Origin: Akkermansia muciniphila
GTDB taxonomy: Bacteria; Pseudomonadota; Gammaproteobacteria; Burkholderiales; Burkholderiaceae_C
DNA length: 19,729 nucleotides
Assembly: GCA_943327015.2 (NCBI GenBank)
Contig: CALPVM020000008.1
Coordinates: 1-19,729 of the forward strand
Direction: 5' to 3'
Made by a program: the position numbers and the translations under genes. The notes beneath the pieces were generated by a model. That model saw only the letters and a program-made list of their open reading frames with translations, had not been told where the DNA came from and made no database searches. Positions 1 to 7,900 of the stretch are shown here, piece by piece; position 1 is the stretch's first letter; each line of letters starts with the position of its first letter.

Positions 1-1
1 C

Positions 2-2098
2 TTTGCTGCACCTGGCGACACATTTTTGGGTATCTTTGAGCCAGAAAAATTGCTTTATCTGCATTACGTAGGGTTGTTTGGTTTCTTCTTTGTATTCATA
101 TTTACCCAATACTTTTACAAGTTTTATCCCAAGATCAATTGGGCGCTAGGTGTGATTTTTGGTGCCATGGCGTTGCTCATTGGTTCTATGGCATTTCACC
201 CCAACATTGAGTTATTCCAAAAAGTACGCTCTGTTTACTTTGTAGTTAGTTTGGCATTAGGTCTGGCTGGTACTTATATGACCATACGTGGTGCCATGAA
301 CAAAACACCCGGCTCTGCGGTGCTGATGGTTGGTATGTTGGCCTTCCTCGTATTCGGTGTAAACGACATGCTGTTGGCCTTGGGTAAGATCACATCCTTC
401 TCGCTGATCTTCTTCGGCGTTTTGGCGTGTACCGCATCCATTCTGTATGTAGCGTCTACCATGTTCGCCAATACGTTTGCAGATAACAAACGCCTGGTTA
501 AAGACCTCAAAGCTATGAACGACGGTTTGGAAGAGTTGGTTACAGAGCGCACCGCACAGTTGCGTCAAAAAACCCACGACATCCAGGCTATGATGGAAAA
601 CATGCCCCAAGGTGTGTTAACGGTACTCAGTGGCAACAAGATTCACCCCGAATATTCTGCCTACCTGCAGGTTATTTTTGAAACCACTGACATTGCAGGT
701 CGTGACATCATGGAGCTCGTGTTTAAAGACACCAATTTGGGTTCCAACGCCTTGTCACAAGTAGAGGCAGCGGTGGATGCTTGCGTAGGTCAAGACATGA
801 TGAACTTTGAGTTCAATGCCCACCTGATGGTGACTGAATTTGAACGCAAGCTGCCTGATGGTCGGGTTAAGTCCATTGAGCTGAGCTGGTCACCCATCTG
901 CGGTGACGACGATGTCGTAGAAAAAATCATGATCTGCGCTCGTGACGTTACCGAACTCAAACGTTTGGGTGCCGAAGCTAACGCTCAGCGCCGCGAACTC
1001 GAAATTATTGGTGAAATTTTGGCGGTCAGCCAAGAGAAGTTCCAAGAGTTCATTGACACTGCCTACAACTTTGTTCAAGAGAACTACGAAATCACCAACA
1101 AGACCACGACAAAGGACGAAAACGCCATTAGTTTGCTGTTCCGTAATATGCATACCATCAAGGGCAATGCACGTACCCACGGCTTGATGCACATTACCAA
1201 CGTGGTCCACGAAACCGAACAAGGTTACGATAACCTGCGTAAAGACCCCGAAGCGGTCTGGGACTCTGAAGCCCAAGCGCAGCAACTCGCGCAAGTTAAA
1301 GCACTTGTAGATGAGTACTCCCGCGTCAACAGTACAACGCTGGGACGTAAAGGCCCTGGTCGTCGTGGCAACGTAGAGCGCTTCTTGATGGTGGATAAAG
1401 ATCAGCTTGCACAAACCATGGAAGTGGTTAAGTCGGTGGATCAAAACGATGTATCTTCGTTGCGTTCTGCATTGAGCAAGATCAGTGCTACCTTAAACAC
1501 CATTGGTACTTCTAAGGTTGACAAGATTCTGTCCGGAGTAGTTGAGTCACTGCCTTCGCTGGCCAAAGAGTTGGGTAAAGAGCCCCCTGTAGTGACGATA
1601 GAGGATCACGGAGTTTTGGTTCGCAACCAGATGAGTGGCTTGTTAAAGAACCTGTTCGTACACTTGTTGCGTAACTCCATTGACCACGGTATTGAGACGT
1701 CTGATGTGCGTACCGCAGCTGGCAAGCCAGCCATGGGTCATATCACTTTAACTTTGGCGTTAGATGAGTCAGACTTGACTATGCGCCTGAAAGACGATGG
1801 ACGTGGCCTAAACATCAGTCGTATCCGCCAAATTGCAACAGAGCGCAATCTGATTGATCAAAATGCAAACTTGGCTCCGATTGAAATTGCACAGTTGATA
1901 TTTGCTTCGGGTTTTTCAACTGCAGAAAAAGTAACAGAAGTGTCTGGCCGCGGAGTGGGAATGGACGCTGTCAAGGGCTTTTTACAAGATGAAAATGGCG
2001 ATGTGAAGATTCATTTCTTAAATGACGATGAAACCTCCGCTTTTCGGCCTTTTGAACTCATCATTACACTGCCCGGAAAGTTTGGAGTACAGGCATAA
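2..2098 (+). CDS. Membrane-bound PAS-Hpt-CheA-like histidine kinase (5' end outside window)
   Basis: A sensor kinase that should autophosphorylate a histidine and pass phosphate to a response regulator, probably the CheY-like protein encoded at the end of this operon. The frame is open from base 2; the first start-like codon, TTG at 26, lies just before a membrane helix, so the true N-terminus is probably upstream. Numbering from that TTG: about five hydrophobic helices span residues 8-150, resembling the end of a 7TMR-DISM sensor. A short coiled coil follows (about 155-185), then a PAS-like domain (about 187-315). An Hpt domain carries the HxxKGxA motif, with His376 at bases 1151-1153. The CheA-like ATPase has the N-box (HLLRNSIDHGIE), G1 (DDGRGLN), F-box (FASGFST) and G2 (SGRGVGMDAVK). 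The protein ends right after the ATPase, so the CheW-like P5 domain of true CheA is absent. Domain calls are solid; the 7TMR-DISM assignment is tentative. Confidence 0.88.
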   Translation, partial: FAAPGDTFLGIFEPEKLLYLHYVGLFGFFFVFIFTQYFYKFYPKINWALGVIFGAMALLIGSMAFHPNIELFQKVRSVYFVVSLALGLAGTYMTIRGAMNKTPGSAVLMVGMLAFLVFGVNDMLLALGKITSFSLIFFGVLACTASILYVASTMFANTFADNKRLVKDLKAMNDGLEELVTERTAQLRQKTHDIQAMMENMPQGVLTVLSGNKIHPEYSAYLQVIFETTDIAGRDIMELVFKDTNLGSNALSQVEAAVDACVGQDMMNFEFNAHLMVTEFERKLPDGRVKSIELSWSPICGDDDVVEKIMICARDVTELKRLGAEANAQRRELEIIGEILAVSQEKFQEFIDTAYNFVQENYEITNKTTTKDENAISLLFRNMHTIKGNARTHGLMHITNVVHETEQGYDNLRKDPEAVWDSEAQAQQLAQVKALVDEYSRVNSTTLGRKGPGRRGNVERFLMVDKDQLAQTMEVVKSVDQNDVSSLRSALSKISATLNTIGTSKVDKILSGVVESLPSLAKELGKEPPVVTIEDHGVLVRNQMSGLLKNLFVHLLRNSIDHGIETSDVRTAAGKPAMGHITLTLALDESDLTMRLKDDGRGLNISRIRQIATERNLIDQNANLAPIEIAQLIFASGFSTAEKVTEVSGRGVGMDAVKGFLQDENGDVKIHFLNDDETSAFRPFELIITLPGKFGVQA

Positions 2099-2110
2099 TG
2101 CTGTAACATT

Positions 2111-2144
2111 TCACACTCCAGCACTTGTTGGTGCTGGAGTGTGA
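2111..2144 (+). repeat. Perfect 14-bp inverted repeat (stem-loop) in the kinase-MCP gap
   Basis: The arms at 2111-2124 and 2131-2144 (TCACACTCCAGCAC and its exact reverse complement) flank a six-base loop, TTGTTG. A further AACA/TGTT pairing is possible beyond a two-base bulge. No T-run follows, so it does not look like an efficient intrinsic terminator. It starts 12 nt after the kinase stop and ends 34 nt before the ATG I prefer for the next gene. It may be an mRNA-processing or stabilising hairpin that sets unequal expression of kinase and downstream genes, or a palindromic protein-binding site. The structure is seen directly; the role is inferred. Confidence 0.8.
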
Positions 2145-2178
2145 TGTTGATACTTTCATAACAGATTATTTTCACAAC

Positions 2179-2898
2179 ATGGTTGAATCCGGATTATATT
2201 TTCTGACAGGATTACTGCTAGGTACGGCAGCCATGGTGTGGTATGTTCGCCAATTAAAAAAAACCATGGCTGGCATGGTGCATCAGGACGATGTAGATGC
2301 CCTGCAAAATAACTTGCAGTTTCAACTGGACGAGCTGCAGCAGCAGCTAATAGAGTCTGAGCAAAATCGTGATCAAGAACTCAATAACAGCCAGGTTGAC
2401 CTTAGCCGCTTAGGCGATGAACACATCAAAGTTCTCGAAAAAATAAAACATCAGTTTGAACAAAGTCGTGCCAAAGCTTTGAATGGTTGTGTCAGCTTAG
2501 GGGATGAAATCAGCACCTTGCATGGCTTAGCAAAAACCTTTGAGCGCTGGCATTCGGATATGAATATTCTGATTGCCCATAACCGCGAAATGCACACCAA
2601 AAACGACGAGTTTTCTACCTTGGTTCGCCAGGTGGTTATTGTTACACTCAATGCGTCTATTGAGGCTGCCCGCGCTGGTGAGCTAGGACGTGGCTTTGCG
2701 GTTGTGGCTGATGAAATGCGAACCTTGGCAACCCGTGCTGCTAGTTTGTCCAAAGACTACCGTGATAATTTATATGCCAACGATTTGATCACCACCACTA
2801 CTTTTCAAGATTTGCAAGCTGGTGGCAAAATGATTATGGGTTCAGTCATTGGTCTTGAATTGCTGAACAACAAAACCAAAGAGACTTTGTCCTCTTGA
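2179..2898 (+). CDS. Miniature MCP-like signalling protein with a single membrane helix
   Basis: A small (239 aa) relative of methyl-accepting chemotaxis proteins. I chose the ATG at 2179 because the longer frame begins at a TTG inside the loop of the 2111-2144 hairpin and would put a polar extension before the membrane helix; no good ribosome site is seen at either. A transmembrane helix at about residues 4-23 is followed by a Gln/Glu-rich coiled coil, then the MCP hairpin tip (LNASIEAARAG, GRGFAVVADEM) at about 155-185. There is no periplasmic sensor, HAMP domain or CheR-docking tail. The returning arm after the tip is only about 55 residues and poorly heptad-like. By eye, tip positions equivalent to Tsr I377, L380, N381, E385 and R388 are kept, while F373 reads Arg. 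It probably organises or controls the neighbouring kinase, but that is inferred. Confidence 0.8.
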   Translation: MVESGLYFLTGLLLGTAAMVWYVRQLKKTMAGMVHQDDVDALQNNLQFQLDELQQQLIESEQNRDQELNNSQVDLSRLGDEHIKVLEKIKHQFEQSRAKALNGCVSLGDEISTLHGLAKTFERWHSDMNILIAHNREMHTKNDEFSTLVRQVVIVTLNASIEAARAGELGRGFAVVADEMRTLATRAASLSKDYRDNLYANDLITTTTFQDLQAGGKMIMGSVIGLELLNNKTKETLSS

Positions 2899-2908
2899 TG
2901 TTCTAGCC

Positions 2909-3466
2909 ATGATAAGTCCGACTGCTTGTAATGGTTTTGATTATTTGTTGAAGCAGGCGCTGATGGGTGCACTTGCGCCCAATTCGGAAGATACCTTTAA
3001 TCTTGATGTGGTTGAAGATATTTCTGTTGCCAAAGATAAGAAGATTGTTATCCTTACCACGGCTTCGTATTTGTTTCGGGTCATTGCCATGATCTACTTC
3101 ACGCCCGATGCGCATTCAAGAAGCTTTTTGGCGTTGATGAATAACTTGCCGCCCACAGGTATGACCGATACCGTGTACTACGATGTGATGGCTGAGCGTG
3201 GAAATATTTTCTGTGGTATTTTGAATCGCGAGTTAGCGAAGTATTTTCCGCACATGGGCATGTCTACCCCCAATTTTATGGAGCGTCAGTGCGCCAGATA
3301 TATTGAAAAACTGGAAGCAGGGCATGTTCGCCATGTTAAAGTTACAATAAATTCTGATTGGTGCTTTTACGCAAGTTTGTGCGTTTGCGATCATGCAGAT
3401 TTGGACTTTACAGTAGATATTGTGGTGGAAGAAGATTCCAACACCGGCGAATTGGAAATGTTTTGA
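2909..3466 (+). CDS. CheX-like response-regulator phosphatase
   Basis: A 185-residue protein of the CheC/CheX/FliY phosphatase type, which hydrolyses phospho-aspartate on CheY. The clue is the helix DVMAERGNIFCGILN at about residues 92-106, with the ExxN catalytic pair as Glu96 and Asn99. One such motif is present, as in CheX; CheC usually has two. The predicted alternation of strands and helices around it (about 40-180) suits the fold, but overall identity to CheX looks low. The ATG at 2909 lies 10 nt after the MCP-like stop with no obvious ribosome site, so translation may be coupled. The protein ends in TGELEMF, nearly identical to the end of the next gene product. No signal peptide or membrane helix is seen, so it should be cytoplasmic. 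The family call rests on motif and context. Confidence 0.68.
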   Translation: MISPTACNGFDYLLKQALMGALAPNSEDTFNLDVVEDISVAKDKKIVILTTASYLFRVIAMIYFTPDAHSRSFLALMNNLPPTGMTDTVYYDVMAERGNIFCGILNRELAKYFPHMGMSTPNFMERQCARYIEKLEAGHVRHVKVTINSDWCFYASLCVCDHADLDFTVDIVVEEDSNTGELEMF

Positions 3467-3492
3467 GATAATAGTGTTACAACGAAGGAAAA

Positions 3493-4470
3493 ATGATGGA
3501 AGACAAAGCAAAACTAGTTAGTAAGGTACTTGTGTTGGATCATAGTCCAGACTGCCACGAGTCAATCAAAGACTTTTGTGACGCTCATGACTTGGTAGGT
3601 CTTAAGGTGCAAGAAGACAACGTGATGACAGTTCTTAAGTCCAACGTCGACTTGGGTGCTATTTTGTTATCCGAAAAGTTTTTTGGTTATGCCCACGGTG
3701 GTTTAGCGCTTGCTTACGAAATGCACCAGGTTCGCCCAGAGTTGCCTATCTTTTTGCGCCGTGAGTACATTGATAACTTAGATGACTTGTCTGAAACTGA
3801 CAAAAAATCATTCACCGTAGCCTACACCCTTAAAACCATTGATAAGCTTAAAAAGTACATTGACGAGTGTATTTTTTGCGTCATGTACCCCAACGCTTTG
3901 GTGCGTGGTATCACTGAGCTTACCAAGGTTGCTTTAGAGAGCCAATTTAAAGGTATTGTTGCTGAAATTGACACCCCGTATATCGTGCGTGACCGCATCA
4001 TTTTTGGTCAAATCTTTACGCTGATTCCCCTTGAGAGCAGCTGGTGTCGTGGTTACATGATGTTGCAAACCCAAGAAGAATCTTTGCTTGATCTTATTAA
4101 AAACGATAAGACCCACGTTAACCCTGACGATGCAGAAGACTTCCGGAACGTGAACAATGTGTTGGGTGAAATTACCAATTTAATTTGGGGTTCTTTCAAA
4201 AACCGTTTCATTTCATACACTAAGAGCAATATTAATATGGCTCAGGTGCCGTTGGTCATTAACCACCAGCATCGCTATATTTCTTTTGGCTCTGAGAATC
4301 CCCAGTTATGCTTTAAATACCGTTTGGTTGATACCGATGCGGGTGTTAGCAAAACGTATTTGCTTTACCAGCGTTTTGTGTTTAACTTGAACTTCTCACC
4401 TGAGGATTTCACTGAAAACGAAAACGTGATGGATGAGTTGATGAATTCTGGCGAACTAGAACTGTTTTAA
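3493..4470 (+). CDS. Degenerate receiver fused to a CheX-like phosphatase domain
   Basis: A 325-residue cytoplasmic protein with two parts. Residues about 10-130 look like a response-regulator receiver, but key residues are missing: the acidic pair reads Asp16-His17, and the phospho-acceptor position reads Ser60 (AILLSEKFFG, codon 3670-3672). It is therefore probably a pseudo-receiver that cannot be phosphorylated normally. Residues about 145-325 form a CheX-like domain with the ExxN motif as Glu226 and Asn229 (LGEITNLIWGSF). The protein ends in SGELELF, matching the tail of the preceding CheX-like protein. Tandem ATGs at 3493 and 3496 follow an AAGGA ribosome site at 3485-3489. It lies 26 nt after the upstream gene and 18 nt before the CheY-like gene. 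A likely role is dephosphorylating the CheY-like partner, with the pseudo-receiver acting as a docking or regulatory module. Confidence 0.72.
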   Translation: MMEDKAKLVSKVLVLDHSPDCHESIKDFCDAHDLVGLKVQEDNVMTVLKSNVDLGAILLSEKFFGYAHGGLALAYEMHQVRPELPIFLRREYIDNLDDLSETDKKSFTVAYTLKTIDKLKKYIDECIFCVMYPNALVRGITELTKVALESQFKGIVAEIDTPYIVRDRIIFGQIFTLIPLESSWCRGYMMLQTQEESLLDLIKNDKTHVNPDDAEDFRNVNNVLGEITNLIWGSFKNRFISYTKSNINMAQVPLVINHQHRYISFGSENPQLCFKYRLVDTDAGVSKTYLLYQRFVFNLNFSPEDFTENENVMDELMNSGELELF

Positions 4471-4488
4471 TTTTTTTGAAAGGCTAAC

Positions 4489-4857
4489 ATGGCACAAATA
4501 TTAGTAGTAGATGACTCCAGTACCGTTCGTAACGAAGTCGGAGACTTTCTCAAAAAAAATGGATTGACCGTAACTTTGGCGATTGACGGCGCTGACGGTC
4601 TGGTTAAGTTGAAGGCGGACCCCAGCATTAAGCTGATTGTCAGCGACGTCAACATGCCTAACATGGATGGTTTGACCATGGCTGAGAAAATCCGCTCAGA
4701 TCAAAAAAACACCACCGTAAATATTGTTATGCTTACTACCGAAAGCTCTCCAGTCATGAAAGAGCGCGGCGAGGCAGCTGGTATCAAAGGCTGGATCGTC
4801 AAACCCTTCAAGGGCGATGCCGTTTTGGCAAGCTTCAAAAAGCTGGTTGGCGTTTAA
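4489..4857 (+). CDS. CheY-like single-domain response regulator
   Basis: A 122-residue stand-alone receiver with every catalytic residue: acidic pair Asp8-Asp9 (VVDDSS), phospho-acceptor Asp53 (VSDVNMPNMDG), Thr83 in the switch position (MLTTES) and Lys105 (VKPF). There is no output domain, so it should act by binding a partner protein in its phosphorylated state, as CheY does at the flagellar motor. It is the most likely phosphate acceptor of the CheA-like kinase at the start of the operon, and the most likely substrate of the two CheX-like proteins just upstream. The ATG at 4489 follows an AAAGG site at 4479-4483. Whether the target is the flagellar motor, pili or something else cannot be told from this window. 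Confidence 0.95.
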   Translation: MAQILVVDDSSTVRNEVGDFLKKNGLTVTLAIDGADGLVKLKADPSIKLIVSDVNMPNMDGLTMAEKIRSDQKNTTVNIVMLTTESSPVMKERGEAAGIKGWIVKPFKGDAVLASFKKLVGV

Positions 4858-4872
4858 TTAGTTTAGCCCTTC

Positions 4873-4906
4873 AAAAGCCGCTGGCATTAACACCAGCGGC
4901 TTTTTT
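4873..4906. terminator. Strong bidirectional intrinsic terminator
   Basis: A perfect 12-bp GC-rich stem (4873-4884 with 4893-4904; core AGCCGCTGG/CCAGCGGCT) has an eight-base loop and runs into six T's at 4901-4906. On the other strand the A's at 4873-4876 give a T-run after the same stem. It sits between the convergent stops of the CheY-like gene (4857) and the DUF2126 gene (4936), and should end transcription from both sides. Confidence 0.9.
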
Positions 4907-4935
4907 GCGTTAGTACCCGGTATGTGCGCCGTGCA

Positions 4936-7900
4936 TCAACTGCGGCGTAAGTCCAAGGTAAACGGAAATTCTTTACTTGCAGCCACTTGCGTGGTGCAGG
5001 CAGTGTGTTGTAGGTTGCCTGGGGTGTATGCCAATACGGTAAAGCGTGACATACGCCTGCTTTCGGCCTCGTAGGCATTAACAGGCAACACGTCATAACT
5101 TCTGCCACCAGGGTGGCTCACGTGGTATTGGCAGCCGCCAATCGAGCGCTGTATCCATGTGTCCACCACGTCAAAGGTGAGTGGTGCGTGTACCTTGATG
5201 CTGGGGTGCAGGCTGGAAGGTGGGTTCCATGCCTTGTAGCGCACGCCGGCAATAAATTCGCCAGCTGTGCCTGTGGGTTGCAGGGGCAGTGCGCGGCCGT
5301 TGCAGCTCACAGTGTAGCGGCTGGGGTTGAATCCATTGATGCGTACTTCCAGCCTTTCTAGTGACGAATCAACGTAGCGGGCAGTGCCATTGCTGCTACC
5401 TTCTTCGCCCATTACGTGCCATGGTTCAAGCGCATTGCGTAGGGTCAACTGCATGCCCATGGTGTTGATGTGGCCAATAAGTGGAAAACGGAATTCAATG
5501 TGCGGAGCAAACCAAGCGTTGTCAAAAGCAAATCCCGCTATGCGCATGTCTTGCAACACGTCGTGCATGTCTTGTTGAATAAATCCGGGCAGCATAAAGC
5601 GGTCGTGTAACTCGGTGCCCCAGCGGCTCATGGGAGCGCGGTAGGGTGTGTTCCAGAACCTTGCTATGAGTGCACGCAACAGTAATTGCTGCACGCTACT
5701 CATGTGGGGGTGTGGCGGCATCTCAAAAGCACGCAGTTCCAGCAAGCCCAAGCGCCCGGTACTTGAGTCTGGCGAGTACATTTTGTCTATCGAGAACTCG
5801 CTGCGGTGGGTGTTGCCGGTAACGTCAATCAGGATATTGCGTAGTGTTCGGTCAACCAGCCATGGTGGCATGCTTTCGCCATGGATCTCGCGGTTTTTAT
5901 AAATCTGCTCCAGTGCAATTTCGAGCTCGTAGAGTTGGTCGTTGCGTGCTTCGTCCACCCGGGGGGACTGGCTGGTGGGCCCGACAAACATGCCGCTAAA
6001 AAGGTAACTTAATGAGGGGTGGTTGTGCCAGTAAAGCAGCAGGCTTGCCAGTAGTTCTGGGCGGCGTAAAAACGGGCTGTCTGCAGGGGTGGCGCCACCC
6101 ATCACAAAATGGTTGCCGCCGCCAGTGCCTGTGTGGCGGCCATCGGTCATGAATTTTTCTGCAGAGAGGCGTGATTCAAACGCGGCTTGGTACAAAAATT
6201 CGGTATTTTTAACCAGTTCTTTCCAGTGGGTAACGGGGTGAATGTTGACTTCAATCACACCGGGGTCAGGGGTTACTTGTAGCAGCTTCAGGCGTGGGTC
6301 GCGGGGTGGTGGGTAGCCCTCCAGCACTATTTTTACGCCCAATTTTGCAGCCGATTTTTCTATGGCATTTAGGAGTGACAGGTAGTCCTCTAGCCGCTCC
6401 AAGGGCGGCATAAATACATATATAACGCCAGATTTTTGGCCTTGGGCTTCTGCTTTCGGTCCATTGGCACGGCGTGGGTCACGAACCTCTACGCACAGGG
6501 CGGTACGGGTAACATCAGATGCCGATTCAAAGCGAGAAGGTGCCTTTTCTATGGTCGCATCAGCACGTTTAGCATCGATGCTAATGCCTTGCATGCGTGG
6601 CGCCGAGTAGCTTGAGCGCTGCGGCAATGCTGCGCGTGGGCTGAACGGGTCTTGTTCAATCAGGTACGGGTAGTCGGTGCTGCTCACCCAAGGCAGCGAG
6701 TCGAGTGGCAGACGCAGGCCCATGGGCGAATCGCCTGGTAGCAGGTACATGCGTTCATCGCGCAAAAACCACGCTCCGGTGCTCCATGCGGTGGTTGCAC
6801 CATTGGAGGCTGTGGTTTGGGGCTTCAAGGGCAGCACATAGCCTATAACAGCATCCAGCTTTTGTTCAAAAACGCGGCGCAGACGGGCACGTTCCATTTC
6901 GTCGTCCAGCCGGGAGTCAAATGGGTCTACGTTAGTGGGTAATTTACGTTCACGCCAGAGGTAGTACCAAGCATCTTCATAGGCCGGTTGAATAAACGCT
7001 GTGCTGAGCGTCAATTCTGTAGCTAATGTTTGAATAAACAATTGGGCATCAGCGCTGGTGTAGTGGCTGGGCTGGCGTTCGTCGGCAAATAATTCAGGGT
7101 TATTCCAGACCGGTTGACCGTCTGCGCGCCAATAAATATTCAAAGCCCAACGCGGTAGTTGCTCGCCGGGGTACCATTTGCCTTGGCCAAAGTGCTGGAA
7201 GCCGCCTTGAGCGTATTCGTTACGTAGTTTGTGAACCAATTCGGTCGCAAAGCCGCGTTTGGTCGGGCCCATGGCTTCGGTGTTCCACTCTGGGGCGTCC
7301 CGGTCACTCACCGCTACAAAGGTGGGCTCGCCACCCATGGTTAAACGTACATCACCCTTGATGAGTGCTTGGTCCACTTGTTCACCCAGCGCCATAATTT
7401 GGCTCCATTGCGCGTCGGTGTATGGTTTGGTAACACGCGGAGATTCGACCAGGCGTGTAACTTCCATGGTGTGTTCGAAGGTGACTTCGCACTTGTCCAC
7501 GCCGCCTTCAATGGGGGCTGCGCTGGAGTAGGTGGGGGTTGCCGCCAAGGGTATGTGGCCTTCTCCGGCAAACAGGCCGCTGGTGGGGTCTAGCCCGATC
7601 CAGCCGGCACCGGGTAAATACACTTCGCACCAGGCGTGCAGGTCGGTAAAGTCCACTGCAGTGCCGCTCGGGCCGTCCAGCGCTTTGACGTCGGGGGTGA
7701 GTTGAATTAAATAACCGGACACAAAGCGCGCGGCCAAACCGCAATGGCGTAGCAACTGCACCAAGAGCCAACTGGAATCACGGCACGAGCCCGAGCCCAA
7801 AGTGAGCGTTTCTTCCGGGGTTTGTACGCCAGGTTCCATCCGGATAAGGTAGCTGATGTCTTGATGCACTTTATGGTTCAGGTACACCAGAAAATCGTTG

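Noticed and set aside
2125..2178. Upstream start (TTG at 2125) for the mini-MCP gene
   Set aside because: It lies in the loop of the 14-bp hairpin, has no ribosome site, and would place 18 mostly polar residues before the membrane helix. ATG at 2179 fits better, though it also lacks a clear ribosome site.
4453..4467. The ELELF tail read as a sliding-clamp (DnaN) binding motif
   Set aside because: It resembles the QLxLF clamp motif, but the protein is a signalling phosphatase in a chemotaxis-like operon, and the sister protein ends in ELEMF. A signalling docking role is more plausible.
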